Positions 22,118 to 31,887 are shown, numbered from the stretch's first letter. The stretch is DNA of 37,961 nt from Gemmatimonadota bacterium (GCA_018672475.1 JABHFS010000044.1:1-37961), one strand, 5' to 3'. The notes: a model not told the origin generated them from the letters alone. Numbers and translations are program-made.

Positions 22118-23089
22118 ATGGACCAGGCCGATACCGTAGGGCATATGGCCGAGGCGGCCAGTAATTTCCTCGCCGGCTTAGACGCCACGGGGCAACAAAA
22201 AGCGCTCATCGATTTTGCCGATACGGTTGAGCGCGAAAATTGGCATTACATACCGCGCGACCGGGCGGGGTTGCCGCTAAAGGAGATGGACGAGAAGCAG
22301 CAGCAACTGGCACACGCGCTGGTGGCCACGGGGGTGAGCGCCCAAGGTTACGAGAAGCTTTCGACGATTATGTCGTTGGAGCCAATACTGGCGGAACTTG
22401 AGGGTGGTGGGCGGCGTTTTCCGCGCGATCCCGAGCTTTATTATGTTAGCGTCTTCGGCGAACCGGGCACCGACGCGCCTTGGGGCTGGCGTTTCGAGGG
22501 GCATCATATTTCGCTCAACTACACGCTGGTCAAGGGGCGGATGTTGGGGCCGACGCCGCTGTTCTTCGGTTCGAACCCCGGCGAGGTGCGCCACGGTGAA
22601 CAAACCGGTTTGCGGGCGCTAAAAGAAGAAGAGGACCTAGGGCGACAGCTTTTGCATGCGCTCGACGGCGAGCAAAAGACGGTGGCTATCGTCGACGAGC
22701 AGGCACCGGACGATATTATCACTACCAATGTGCCCTATGTGCGTGGCGAGGTGCAGCCGGAGGGTTTGGGCAGCCAGGAGATGAATGCGGCGCAGCGCGA
22801 GATTCTGTACGCCCTCGTTGAGACCTATGTCAAACGCTTGCCCGAGGCGGTCGCCGAGGCCGAATGGGCGCGGTTAGTGGGAGCCGACCTGCAGGCGGCG
22901 CATTTTGCATGGGCGGGTGCCGAGGAGCGCGGCGGGCCACATTATTATCGGGTGTTGGGACCGAGCTTTCTCGCCGAATACGATAATACGCAAAATGATG
23001 CGAACCATATCCACGCGGTCTGGCGCGATTTGAGTAATGATTTTGGCGAGGATATTCTGCGGCGGCACTACAAGGAAGGCCACGCCTGA
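22118..23089 (+). CDS. DUF3500-family protein
   Basis: The 323-residue protein has the family's conserved features: WHYIPRDRAGL near residue 45, SLEPILAELEGG, YYVSVFGEPG, WGWRFEGHHISLNYT and FFGSNPGEV. DUF3500 proteins occur widely in environmental bacteria and have no established function. The EGHH motif looks like a metal-binding or hydrolase-type site. No signal peptide is seen. AGAAAGG seven bases before the ATG supports the start, 13 bases behind the cupin gene, and the GH13 gene follows after 28 bases, so the three are expected to be co-expressed. Confidence 0.8.
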   Translation: MDQADTVGHMAEAASNFLAGLDATGQQKALIDFADTVERENWHYIPRDRAGLPLKEMDEKQQQLAHALVATGVSAQGYEKLSTIMSLEPILAELEGGGRRFPRDPELYYVSVFGEPGTDAPWGWRFEGHHISLNYTLVKGRMLGPTPLFFGSNPGEVRHGEQTGLRALKEEEDLGRQLLHALDGEQKTVAIVDEQAPDDIITTNVPYVRGEVQPEGLGSQEMNAAQREILYALVETYVKRLPEAVAEAEWARLVGADLQAAHFAWAGAEERGGPHYYRVLGPSFLAEYDNTQNDANHIHAVWRDLSNDFGEDILRRHYKEGHA

Positions 23090-23117
23090 AAATCCATTCC
23101 ATCCTGGAGATTATGCT

Positions 23118-25244
23118 GTGACCGATACGGCCGTACTTGGCTTGCGCGCCGCGTTTTACGAGCAGTTGCACTGTCGTTACCAACGTCATGCCTTCGACAA
23201 TTGGCTGGTTTGGGGCGGCAACGAGACCATTGAAATAGACGGTACAACGTATGGACCGACCTTAGCGAGAGCCTATATCGAGCCCGGCAAGACGTCGGCT
23301 CGGGCTACGGTGCGTTGTCAGCTCTTCATCGACGCCATCGACGCAAGCGCCGTCTGTGCGGAGGACATCGATGCGCGATTGTGGACTGATGTCGATGACA
23401 CGGGCTCGTATATCGAGATGGGGCTGGTGACCGATGGGCAAGGCGCGGCGGTGCCCGACGGCAATAATCTCGTTTTCGAGTCGACGGCCTTCGATTTATC
23501 GCGCACCGGCGCCTTTAACTACACGGTAGAGTTTTCCGCCGATAGCCACGTTGAAGCAGGGCGCAAGGAATGGATCAGCCTCAACGACTTGGCCAAAAAC
23601 AGCGACGGCGTGGTCGTGGTCAGCCCGCAATGGGTGCGACAGGGGCCGACGATCGCCGAGGTGTGCGCGCGCAAGGTTGACGCCCGGGTCGAAGAGGATG
23701 GTTTTCGTTCGGGCACGCTCGCAGACATAACGCGACGGTTGGCGGAGATACCGGCCGATGTGATCTATCTGTTACCCTTCTTTCGGCCGGGTTTTGCCGA
23801 TCTGCATACCGGCGACGACGTGCGCAAAGGCAGCCTGGGCAGCGTCTACGCGGTGCGCGACTTCTTTCAGATTGACCCCGAACTGGTTTCGCCGCTGGCC
23901 AACGTAGATCTAGCGGGGTTGGTGGAGGAAGGGCTGGTGCGTCCGGGCGAAGTGGATGACATGGAGGCTTTCGCCGGCATGTCGACGGCGGCGGCGGAAC
24001 GAGCGCTTGGTCGCGAGGCACTGGTGCAACTGGTCGGTCGCGCCGAGTTGCGGGCATTGACCCGGCGGGCCCACGCACTAGGCAAGAGGGTTATTTTTGA
24101 TCTGGTGTTGATGCAGAGCAGTCGTGATTGCCCGTTGATCGCAGAACATCCCGAGTGGTATCTGCTCGACGAAAACGGCGCGCCGCGCATACACCAGATC
24201 GCTTGGTTGGTCTATTCCGATGTGGCGCTTTTCGACTTGGTCTACAACCGGCCATTGCAGGACTATCTGTTAGAGGTCGCGCCCTATTGGATCGAGCAAT
24301 GCGATCTCGACGGGGTGCGTATCGACGCCAGCCAGACGATCGATCGTCCCTTCCTCAAAAAGCTTAAAAACCGCATCCAAGCGACCCAACCGCAGGCTCT
24401 GGTGCTCGGCGAGACGTTGTGTCCGCTGGCGGAGGCTGTGGATATCCCGGTGGATATGGTCTATGCGCTATTGGTCGACGTTCATCGGGATGTCGAACAC
24501 GCCGGACCGCTCGTCGATTTTCTCGAAGAGACCAATCGCGCCTATGCGCCAGGCACGGTGGCAATGGCCTATTTCGAAAACCACGATAGCCCGCGGGCCA
24601 CGCAGGTATGGCACGATCGTTTTGCGGAGCTCTTGCAACACGACGAGCAGGCGCGGTCTTATTGGCAGGCACTTGCAAGCCAGAGCCATGGTTGTGGGGA
24701 GGCACTGTTGATGGCGCTGCTCAAAAACTTGCAGACCGCCCTTGTCGATAGCTCGGCGGGTTCGGCCTCGGGGTGTGTTTTGGCTCGGGGGCTGGAACTG
24801 GGCAGCGAATGGGGCGAGCAGACGCGCACCGATTTCGAGACGGAGACCCTGCTGAATTTCGCCTGGGCTGGGCGCGAGCCGAACGCGAGCCTGGTGCGGG
24901 CCTATGCGCGGTTGCTGGAACTGCAAAGCGCATGCCCCGAATTCAGCGCCGGGGAAGTGTACTTCCACCGCAATAACGCCGCCGGCGGTGATTTCGACGA
25001 TCGCATCCTGGCCTATGTCCGTTATAGTGCCGACGGGGCGGTGTTGGTCGCCCATAATCTCGACCCGTGCACGACCCACCGAGCCCATTACGATTTTGAC
25101 TATTTGCCCGGGGCGCCGATGCCGCGCGAAAATTGTTTCGACAGCTATGAAGCCTTCGCAATCGAGACCACGGCGGTGGTTGGTGACGGGGCTTTCGAGC
25201 TTTGTCTTATGCCCTTGCAGACGCTGGTGTGGCGGCTCGGTTAA
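23118..25244 (+). CDS. alpha-amylase family (GH13) glycoside hydrolase
   Basis: The 708-residue protein uses a GTG start with GGAG nine bases upstream. About 170 residues of beta-sandwich precede the barrel. The catalytic set is present: nucleophile Asp403 (GVRIDAS), acid/base Glu432 (VLGETLC) and stabiliser Asp490 (FENHDSPRA). Region I is unusual: KRVIFDLVLMQSSRD has the Asp but not the usual Asn-His, so the substrate site may differ from classical amylases. The beta-sandwich before the barrel, LGSVYAVRDFFQ and the odd region I recall GlgE-type maltosyltransferases, but this is only a resemblance. No signal peptide is seen, so it should act in the cytoplasm. It follows the DUF3500 gene by 28 bases. 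Confidence 0.84.
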   Translation: MTDTAVLGLRAAFYEQLHCRYQRHAFDNWLVWGGNETIEIDGTTYGPTLARAYIEPGKTSARATVRCQLFIDAIDASAVCAEDIDARLWTDVDDTGSYIEMGLVTDGQGAAVPDGNNLVFESTAFDLSRTGAFNYTVEFSADSHVEAGRKEWISLNDLAKNSDGVVVVSPQWVRQGPTIAEVCARKVDARVEEDGFRSGTLADITRRLAEIPADVIYLLPFFRPGFADLHTGDDVRKGSLGSVYAVRDFFQIDPELVSPLANVDLAGLVEEGLVRPGEVDDMEAFAGMSTAAAERALGREALVQLVGRAELRALTRRAHALGKRVIFDLVLMQSSRDCPLIAEHPEWYLLDENGAPRIHQIAWLVYSDVALFDLVYNRPLQDYLLEVAPYWIEQCDLDGVRIDASQTIDRPFLKKLKNRIQATQPQALVLGETLCPLAEAVDIPVDMVYALLVDVHRDVEHAGPLVDFLEETNRAYAPGTVAMAYFENHDSPRATQVWHDRFAELLQHDEQARSYWQALASQSHGCGEALLMALLKNLQTALVDSSAGSASGCVLARGLELGSEWGEQTRTDFETETLLNFAWAGREPNASLVRAYARLLELQSACPEFSAGEVYFHRNNAAGGDFDDRILAYVRYSADGAVLVAHNLDPCTTHRAHYDFDYLPGAPMPRENCFDSYEAFAIETTAVVGDGAFELCLMPLQTLVWRLG

Positions 25245-25320
25245 GTGCCTTGCCTATAATAGTATTAGTCTCTACCTTGCATAGACCTAAAATCAAAGAA
25301 TCCAAAAAAGGGAGTTTATT

Positions 25321-26022
25321 GTGAAAGCAATGCGTCTGATCGCCATCGCGTTTATCGCCCTGGCCGCCTGCGCCGAGCAGGCCCAAGCGCCGCCTGGCCC
25401 GCAAACAGAAGAAGAGAGAAAGCTCTACGCTGTCGGTTTGTCGGTCGCCGGAAACACGCTCGGGACCTTCAAGGGCGAGTTCACCGCTGAAGAAGTGGCG
25501 ATGATTGCCGAAGGCTTCAAGGCCGGAATGGTCGAAGGGGAGCCGGCGATCGATATGAACGATTACGGCCAGGAACTCAACGACTATCTGCAGCAGCGTT
25601 TTGAGAATGTGCAGGCTCGTGCCCAGGAACAGGCCGTCGGTGAGAAAGAAAAGGGCGTGGCTTTTATTGATCAGGCCGCCGCCGAGTCGGGTGCGGTCAA
25701 AACAGCTTCCGGCCTGGTTTATGTCGAGCAGGTCGCAGGTAGTGGTGCCCAACCTCAACCCACGGACAAGGTCAAAGTTCACTACCACGGCACGCTGATC
25801 GATGGTACGGTGTTTGATTCTTCGGTCGAACGAAACGAGCCAGTGGATTTTCCGCTTAATCAGGTTATAGCGGGGTGGACCGAAGGCGTGGCGATGATGA
25901 AGGTCGGCGGCAAGGCCAAACTGATTATTCCGCCAGAATTGGCTTACGGTGACCGTCCAACGGGAAAAATCCCACCGGGCTCGACGTTGATCTTCGAGGT
26001 TGAGTTATTGGGGATCGAATAG
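25321..26022 (+). CDS. lipoprotein FKBP-type peptidyl-prolyl isomerase
   Basis: The start is GTG at 25321, six bases behind GGGAG. The N-terminus carries a lipobox (ALAAC at about residues 15-19), so the mature protein should be a lipoprotein in the cell envelope. A helical dimerisation domain of the FKBP_N type (about 30-110, with [12 protein letters not shown]) precedes the FKBP domain (about 125-233: [37 protein letters not shown]). It is thus a Mip/FklB-type folding catalyst for exported proteins. The isomerase gene follows after 10 bases, although it shows no functional link. Confidence 0.88.
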   Translation: MKAMRLIAIAFIALAACAEQAQAPPGPQTEEERKLYAVGLSVAGNTLGTFKGEFTAEEVAMIAEGFKAGMVEGEPAIDMNDYGQELNDYLQQRFENVQARAQEQAVGEKEKGVAFIDQAAAESGAVKTASGLVYVEQVAGSGAQPQPTDKVKVHYHGTLIDGTVFDSSVERNEPVDFPLNQVIAGWTEGVAMMKVGGKAKLIIPPELAYGDRPTGKIPPGSTLIFEVELLGIE

Positions 26023-26032
26023 GAGAGGCGAG

Positions 26033-26839
26033 ATGGCGAAAATTGGTGCAATTCACTACAACTGGCCCGGTTATGATCTAGAGGGCTTTGCCCGCCGGGC
26101 CAGCGAGATCGGTTACGAGCATTGCGAGCTACAGATCGGTGATATTTGGGACGGCGAGTCCAAGGACGGCGAGAAGTCGGCTGAGGCCGCGCGCGAGCTT
26201 TTGGCGAAATACGGTATGCAGGCTTCGGCGGTGGCGGCGGGTAACGACTTCCTGCAAGCCGATCCGGCGGACTTCGAAGCACAGATCGAGCGCTATCGCT
26301 ACGTTTGCCAGATCATTCCCGCCACCGGCACGGATATCGTGCGCTCGGACGGGGGCTGGAATCGCAACGACCAGGTGCCCGAAGATCAGTGGGATGCGAT
26401 GATGCTCGAGGCCTTTAAGCGCTGCGCCGATTTTCTCGAACAGTACAACGTGCGTATTGCGCTCGATAACCACGGGGTTTCGACCAACGACGGGGATTGG
26501 CAGTTGAGTCTGATCGAGCGGGTTGGCTCGGACCGGCTCGGTGTCAACCTCGACACGATGAACTACCGCTGGTTCGGGCACGAGCTGGACCAGATTGATC
26601 GCTTCTACGAGATTCTGGCGCCGCATGTGTTCCACACGCATATGAAAGACGGGACGGGTTCACGGCAGGATTACAAGGGCGCAGCGTTGGGCGATGGGGA
26701 AATCCATCTGGACCACGTGGTCAAATGTCTAAAAGAAGTCGGTTACGACGGAGCTTGGACGGCGGAGTACGAAGGACTGGAGGCTGAGGGCGGGGTGGGC
26801 TACGAAAAATGCTACGGGTGGCTTAAAGAGAAGATCTGA
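26033..26839 (+). CDS. sugar phosphate isomerase/epimerase (xylose isomerase-like barrel)
   Basis: The 268-residue barrel protein starts MAKIGAIHYNWPGYD and has an AGGAG site. It carries the typical motifs of the xylose isomerase-like superfamily: VNLDTMN with Asp174, HTHMKDG with His203 and a C-terminal WTAEYEG. In most relatives the first metal ligand is a Glu (xxENHG); here Asp145 takes its place (ALDNHGVS), which may alter metal binding. The family includes epimerases, IolE-type dehydratases and endonuclease IV relatives. The gene ends three bases from the oppositely oriented gene at 26843. Confidence 0.8.
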   Translation: MAKIGAIHYNWPGYDLEGFARRASEIGYEHCELQIGDIWDGESKDGEKSAEAARELLAKYGMQASAVAAGNDFLQADPADFEAQIERYRYVCQIIPATGTDIVRSDGGWNRNDQVPEDQWDAMMLEAFKRCADFLEQYNVRIALDNHGVSTNDGDWQLSLIERVGSDRLGVNLDTMNYRWFGHELDQIDRFYEILAPHVFHTHMKDGTGSRQDYKGAALGDGEIHLDHVVKCLKEVGYDGAWTAEYEGLEAEGGVGYEKCYGWLKEKI

Positions 26840-26842
26840 GCT

Positions 26843-27163
26843 CTATTCGACTTTGCGCATTTCGCTGCGCTGCTTGCGCGCGTCATCATCTTGCTTGATA
26901 TCGCCCATGTCCTTATTCATGCGATTGAGACGCTTCTCAAGCTTTACCTTTTTGGTCGTCAGCAAGCTTTTATTTTGCACAGCCACACCTTTTTGGCTCT
27001 GGGCTATTCTAAGTCGGCCTAGGGCCTCCTGCTTGATACTGGCCACTTGGCTGATTTGGTGTTTCATACGCCCGATCAGCTGCGCGGTGCCTACCTTAGC
27101 GCCAATCGAAGCAAACATGAACAGCAGCGCGGCGATCAGAGCGGGTATTTCAATCACTTCCAT
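26843..27163 (-). CDS. small membrane-anchored coiled-coil protein
   Basis: The 106-residue protein has one hydrophobic N-terminal segment (ALIAALLFMFASIGAKVG) followed by a charged helix with heptad character (IKQEALGRLRIAQSQK, KVKLEKRLNRMNKDM). It has a highly basic and then acidic tail. AGGAG nine bases before the ATG supports the start. I do not recognise the family. It converges with the isomerase gene with a three-base gap and no visible terminator. Confidence 0.65.
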   Translation of the reverse strand: MEVIEIPALIAALLFMFASIGAKVGTAQLIGRMKHQISQVASIKQEALGRLRIAQSQKGVAVQNKSLLTTKKVKLEKRLNRMNKDMGDIKQDDDARKQRSEMRKVE

Positions 27164-27212
27164 GCGTTTTTTTTCTCCTATCTATCTTACAAAAAATACA
27201 AAGCGTTAAAAA

Positions 27213-27830
27213 TTAGGCAAGTTTTTTATTTTCTATGATTTCGGCTAGTTTGTGCTCTGTTTTGGCGGCATCGCGAAAGAGTACGGTCGCCATATTGAGT
27301 TCCGCCGCTGCGGCTATGCAGCGCGGGTTGTCGTCAATGAGCACCGCTTCTTGTGGTTGGCAGCCGATCTGCTGCAATGTATAGTGGAACGCGGCCGGTT
27401 CAGGCTTGAGTAAGCCGATTTCCTGTGACAGGAATATTTCCTCGAAGACATCGAGTGTGTTGCAAACGCGTTGTACCCCCTGCCACAGCACGACATTATT
27501 ATTGGAAAGCGCGTAGAGCGGGTAGTCGGCGGCTAATTTCCTGAGCAGGAGACCGACGCCCTCGATTTCGTGTAGAATCAATCCTTCAAAAGCGCGGCCC
27601 AGTTCGTCGTCGGTGGCGTGTAGTTTAAGGCCGGTGCGGAAGGCGGCGAAGAATTCATCGGCGCCGATTTCGCCGCGTTCAAAGGCGTAGAATTCGGTGC
27701 TGTCGTGTAGCCATTGCCCTAGGCTTTCTTCGTCGTGGCGGCCTTCGACTCCGGGCAGGTGGACGAGGCCGGGCAGACCGGCGGTGCGCACTACGGTGTC
27801 GCAGAGGTCGAAGATCAGGGCGCGGATCAT
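27213..27830 (-). CDS. HAD-superfamily hydrolase without the usual acid/base Asp
   Basis: The 205-residue protein has a HAD core with motif I FDLCDTVV: the nucleophile Asp8 is present, but the usual second Asp two residues on is Cys10. A similar change occurs in haloacid-dehalogenase-like members that do not act on phosphates. Motif II is SNNN near residue 108 and the Lys and DD of motifs III and IV are present (LLKPEPAAFHY, VLIDDNPRC). It overlaps the hrpA stop by four bases (ATGA) and has no separate ribosome binding site. The substrate is not known. Confidence 0.8.
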   Translation of the reverse strand: MIRALIFDLCDTVVRTAGLPGLVHLPGVEGRHDEESLGQWLHDSTEFYAFERGEIGADEFFAAFRTGLKLHATDDELGRAFEGLILHEIEGVGLLLRKLAADYPLYALSNNNVVLWQGVQRVCNTLDVFEEIFLSQEIGLLKPEPAAFHYTLQQIGCQPQEAVLIDDNPRCIAAAAELNMATVLFRDAAKTEHKLAEIIENKKLA

Positions 27831-30800
27831 CGGATCTGCCGGATCTGCTCGATCTTTTTGTCGAGTCGTTTGGGGGAAATCGGATGGGCGGTGCCCAACT
27901 CCTGGGCGAAGACCGAGACGCGATATTCCTCCAACATCCAGCGCAATTCCTCGATTAGTTTCTTTCGCTCGGGCGAATTGTCTTCGGCGGAAAATTTCCC
28001 CAACGAGCTTTGGTAGATCTTGATCAGTTGCGCTTTTTGCGCGTCTTTGCGCGGGTCGGTCTTGTTTCTTTCTGCGCGGACTTGCACCGCTTTTAGGTAG
28101 CGGAGCAGGTGGCTGAGCTGACGGAAGGGGACATGGGCCAGGAAGTCGGCTGGCACTAGGCGTTCAAGGTCTGCGTCGAGCCCGAGATAGGCCTGGCCGG
28201 AGAGCAGGATTTCTCGGCGGGCTTTGAGCAGGCCGTCGACCAGCGAGATAAAACGCGGGGCCAGGCCGCGTAGCAGTTTCTCTGCTTGCTCGAGCGTAGT
28301 AGTAAAATCGCTTTGGCAGAGAGGCAGGATCTTTTCGCGGTGGAAGAGATAGCGTTCGAGGTGTTCAAAAGCTTGTTCGCGCAGTTCAAGGGGGCTGCCT
28401 TGGTAGAGCGCCTTGAACTGCGCCAATTCTTTCAACTCGCGTTGCAACCAGGCCAGCTTGTCGCCGAGTGCCAGGGCGCAGAGACCGAAAAAACCTTCGC
28501 GCGAACGGGCCTCGGCTTCGGCGCGGCTCTTGCAGAGCATGAGAGAAATACCGGCTTCGCCCCGGTCGAGGCCGGGCCAGCCGTAGAGCGGCACGCCGCC
28601 GACTTGTGTGATTTCTATTCTTTCGGGCAGATCGCCGAAATCCCATTCGGTCACACCCTCCCGTTGCCATTGTTGCGCGGCTTCTTTCCAGGCGTCGAGT
28701 TCTGCTGGGGTATCGTGTTGTTCAAGGCTTTGTGTCAGTTGCTGCAGGTTGCGGCCGGCGGCGATCGGCTGGTCGTCGGTTCCCTGGACCTCGATGCGCA
28801 TCTTGAGGTGGTCGGGCAATTCGTCGGCGTTCCAATCGGCGGCTTGGATGTGGATGCGGTAATTTTCCCGGATGTGGTCTTGCAGAGATTCGAGGAAGGT
28901 TGGGTGCGTCGGTTTAAGGGCCGAGGCGATATTCTTGGCTTTTTCGGGAATCGGCAGCAATTGTTTGCGGATCGTCTTGGGCAGCGCGCGCAACAGGGCG
29001 GTGATCTTTTCTTGCAACAGGCCCGGTACCAGCCATTCGAGCACTTCCGGGTCGACGGCCTGGGCGAGTTTGTAGGGCAGGGCGACGGTGATGCCGTCTT
29101 CGTCTTGGCCCGGCCGGTAGGCGTAGCTGAGGGCCAGCTCCTCGCCGTCGAAATCTAGCGTATCGGGGAAGGCCTGTTCATCAAAGTCGGTGCGCGTGGC
29201 GCCGAGCAGGTCCTCTTCCTGCATCAACAGGAAGCCGTCGACCTTGTCCTTGATGAAGCGGTTGAGGTCGTGCAGTGAGGAGACATCGTCGAGGCGCCGA
29301 GTGTAGAAGTCGCAAGCGGCTTGTTCGATATCGACGGCTGCGGCTTTCGTGCCGGGCGCGCGGGTCTGCCAGGTTTCCAGTTTCTGGCAGAGGCGGTTAT
29401 TGCGTTCGAGAAATTCGTGGGGGGTATGCACGGCGCCGGGCACCAGCGCTTCGCGGATAAATATTTCGGTGGCTTCGCGGGCGTTGATACGGCTATAGCC
29501 GATGCGCCGGGTGAGCAGTTCGAGGCCATAGAGGGTAAGTTTTTCGCGCACCAGCACCCGGCCCGAGCGGGCATTGAAATAGGGTTGGTCGTAGGAGGCG
29601 CGGTAGAGGTGGCTGCCCAGTTCTTCGAGCCATTCGGGTTGGATGCGGGCGACGGTGCGGGCGAAGAGGCGGGAGGTTTCGACAATTTCGGCAGAGACGA
29701 TCCAACTGGGCGTCTTGTCCTTATTGCGTTGTCCGTCTTCGGCGGCCTTCTTTTTTTCGTTGCGCTGGAAGAGCCCTGAACCGGGGAATACCATGACTTC
29801 GCGGTTGCGCGCCGCTTTATAGAGGTTGCCCTCTTCTTTGCAGGCTATGCTCGACAGCAGGCCGGTGAGTATAGCGCGGTGGATCGCGTCGTATTCGGCG
29901 GGTTGCTCGTTAAAGCGGAAGCCCTTTATTTCGCGCAGAGATTCCTTGATTTGCTGGTGTATATCTCGCCACTCGCGCATGCGCATATAGGATAGGTAGT
30001 GCGCCTTGCAGAATTTGCGTAGCTGATTCTGCGAGGAGCTTTCCATCTTGTCGTGATAGGAGTTCCAGATATTGAGAAAGGTGAGGAAGTCGCTGTTCTT
30101 GTCTTGGAATTGCCGGTGCATAGTATCGGCTTCGGCCTGCGCTTCTAAGGGGCGCTCGCGCGGGTCTTGCACACTGATCGCGGCGGCGATAACGAGCACT
30201 TCGGACAGCGCGTGCTCTTCGCGGGCCTGCAGCAGCATGCGCGAGACGGTGGGGTCGATGGGGAGGCGGGCCATATCGCGCCCGGTGCGGGTGAGCTTGC
30301 GGTTTTCGTCGAGCGCGTTGAGTTCACGCAGGAGTTGGAAGCCGCCGGCGATGGCTTGTTTGGAGGGCGGGTCGATAAAGGGGAAGGCTTCGATTTCGCC
30401 GAGCTTGAGGTTGATCATGCGCAGAATAACCTCGGCGAGGTTGGCACGCTGGATCTCGGGTTGCGTGTATTCGTCCCGTGCGAGGAAGTCCTGCTCAGAG
30501 TAGAGGCGGATGCAGATGCCGTCCTCGATGCGGCCACAGCGGCCTTCGCGCTGGCGGGCGCTCGACTGGGCGATCGCTTCGATGGGCAGGCGCTGGGTGT
30601 GCGTGCGCGGGTTGTAGCGCGCGAGCCTGGCCAGGCCGGTGTCGACGACGTAGCGGATGCGGGGAATGGTCAGCGAGGTTTCGGCGATATTGGTGGCCAA
30701 TATGACGCGGCGGCTACTCCCGGGTGAGAAGACGCGTTGTTGTTCGGAGGCGGTCAGGCGGCCGAAGAGCGACAGGACTTCGAGGCCGCGCAGCGTGCGT

Positions 30801-31732
30801 CCTTCGAGCCGCTCGCGGGTTTCGCGGATATCGCGTTCGGAAGGCAGGAAGACCAGCAGGTCACCCTGCCGCGATTCCTGCAGGACCTTGTCGACCGAAT
30901 CGACGGCGGCATCTATATAGGTATAGTCGCCGCGGTCCTGCATCATTTCGTCGAGCGGCCAATAGCGCACCTCGACGGGGAACATCCGCCCGGAGACCTC
31001 GATTATCGGTGCGTCGTCAAAGGCCTTGGAAAAAGTTTTGGTGTCGATGGTCGCTGAGGTGATGATGATTTTGAGCTCGGGGCGTTTGCGGCGCAGCAGT
31101 TGCAGATAGCCGAGCAGGAAGTCGATATTGAGGCTGCGCTCGTGCGCCTCGTCGACGATGATGGTGTCGTATTCGAGTAGGTCGGGGTCGGTCTGCGTTT
31201 CGGCGAGCAGCATGCCGTCGGTCATGACCTTGATACAGGTCTCAGGCGCGGTCTGGTCGCGGAAGCGGATCTTGCAACCGATATCGCGGCCATAAGTGAC
31301 CTTGAGCTCTTCGGCGATGCGCTGGGCGATAGACAGGGCGGCGACGCGGCGCGGTTGCGTAACGCCGATGCGCGCGTCTTGGCCGCGGCCGGCTTCGAGG
31401 CACATCTTGGGCAGTTGTGTGCTCTTGCCCGAGCCGGTTTCGCCGGCGATGATGACGACGGGATTCTCTTTGATCGCCGCGAGGATTTCGCCTTTGCGGT
31501 CGCTGATCGGCAGAGCGGGCGGATAGGTCGGCTCTGGGCGATTTTTGTGGCGTTTTTCGCGCAGGTGGGAAGACCCGCGGGCCTGGCCTAAGAGGCGGTC
31601 GATCTCTTTGGGGTCGAGGCGTCGGCGGCGGTTCAGCCGGCGTTCGATGCGGACTCGGTCCTGCAGCATGCACTGGGGCAGCAGGGCCTTGAGCTCGGTG
31701 ACTGGGTGAGGTTTTTGGGGCGCTTCGGTCAA
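27827..31732 (-). CDS. hrpA: ATP-dependent RNA helicase HrpA
   Basis: The 1301-residue protein is as long as Escherichia coli HrpA. It has the DEAH helicase core: Walker A GETGSGKST (97-105), DEAH at 194-197 (VDEAHERS), SAT (226-228) and QRxGRxGR-type SARQREGRCGR near residue 390. HA2 and OB-fold modules follow, and a long C-terminal region (about 700-1300, DUF3418 type). HrpA unwinds RNA and acts on mRNA processing and stalled ribosome rescue. A TAA in frame directly before 31732 makes the TTG the first possible start; it lacks a good ribosome binding site, and the next Met is residue 22. The HAD gene overlaps its stop. Confidence 0.92.
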   Translation of the reverse strand: MTEAPQKPHPVTELKALLPQCMLQDRVRIERRLNRRRRLDPKEIDRLLGQARGSSHLREKRHKNRPEPTYPPALPISDRKGEILAAIKENPVVIIAGETGSGKSTQLPKMCLEAGRGQDARIGVTQPRRVAALSIAQRIAEELKVTYGRDIGCKIRFRDQTAPETCIKVMTDGMLLAETQTDPDLLEYDTIIVDEAHERSLNIDFLLGYLQLLRRKRPELKIIITSATIDTKTFSKAFDDAPIIEVSGRMFPVEVRYWPLDEMMQDRGDYTYIDAAVDSVDKVLQESRQGDLLVFLPSERDIRETRERLEGRTLRGLEVLSLFGRLTASEQQRVFSPGSSRRVILATNIAETSLTIPRIRYVVDTGLARLARYNPRTHTQRLPIEAIAQSSARQREGRCGRIEDGICIRLYSEQDFLARDEYTQPEIQRANLAEVILRMINLKLGEIEAFPFIDPPSKQAIAGGFQLLRELNALDENRKLTRTGRDMARLPIDPTVSRMLLQAREEHALSEVLVIAAAISVQDPRERPLEAQAEADTMHRQFQDKNSDFLTFLNIWNSYHDKMESSSQNQLRKFCKAHYLSYMRMREWRDIHQQIKESLREIKGFRFNEQPAEYDAIHRAILTGLLSSIACKEEGNLYKAARNREVMVFPGSGLFQRNEKKKAAEDGQRNKDKTPSWIVSAEIVETSRLFARTVARIQPEWLEELGSHLYRASYDQPYFNARSGRVLVREKLTLYGLELLTRRIGYSRINAREATEIFIREALVPGAVHTPHEFLERNNRLCQKLETWQTRAPGTKAAAVDIEQAACDFYTRRLDDVSSLHDLNRFIKDKVDGFLLMQEEDLLGATRTDFDEQAFPDTLDFDGEELALSYAYRPGQDEDGITVALPYKLAQAVDPEVLEWLVPGLLQEKITALLRALPKTIRKQLLPIPEKAKNIASALKPTHPTFLESLQDHIRENYRIHIQAADWNADELPDHLKMRIEVQGTDDQPIAAGRNLQQLTQSLEQHDTPAELDAWKEAAQQWQREGVTEWDFGDLPERIEITQVGGVPLYGWPGLDRGEAGISLMLCKSRAEAEARSREGFFGLCALALGDKLAWLQRELKELAQFKALYQGSPLELREQAFEHLERYLFHREKILPLCQSDFTTTLEQAEKLLRGLAPRFISLVDGLLKARREILLSGQAYLGLDADLERLVPADFLAHVPFRQLSHLLRYLKAVQVRAERNKTDPRKDAQKAQLIKIYQSSLGKFSAEDNSPERKKLIEELRWMLEEYRVSVFAQELGTAHPISPKRLDKKIEQIRQIR

Positions 31733-31887
31733 TTTTTACAATAGGTTATGGCATGTTTTATCGTCTTATAAATTTAAGGGTGGGCGTTAATAGTAGCAAA
31801 TAAAGAAAAGGCGCAAAAAATCGCTTTGGGCGGTGGGTATTTTTTAAAAAAAAACCAGAAAAATCGATGAGCGCCTAAGCACGGCCC
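31733..31887. other. AT-rich intergenic region upstream of hrpA
   Basis: About 150 AT-rich bases separate the hrpA start from the end of the membrane protein gene. The stretch of nine A residues near 31850 and the T run before it (TATTTTTTAAAA) resemble neither a hairpin terminator nor a good promoter. No -35 box is obvious. Confidence 0.35.

Noticed and set aside
28286..29158. A 290-residue plus-strand frame inside hrpA
   Set aside because: It is antisense to the C-terminal region of a full-length helicase, without a ribosome binding site.
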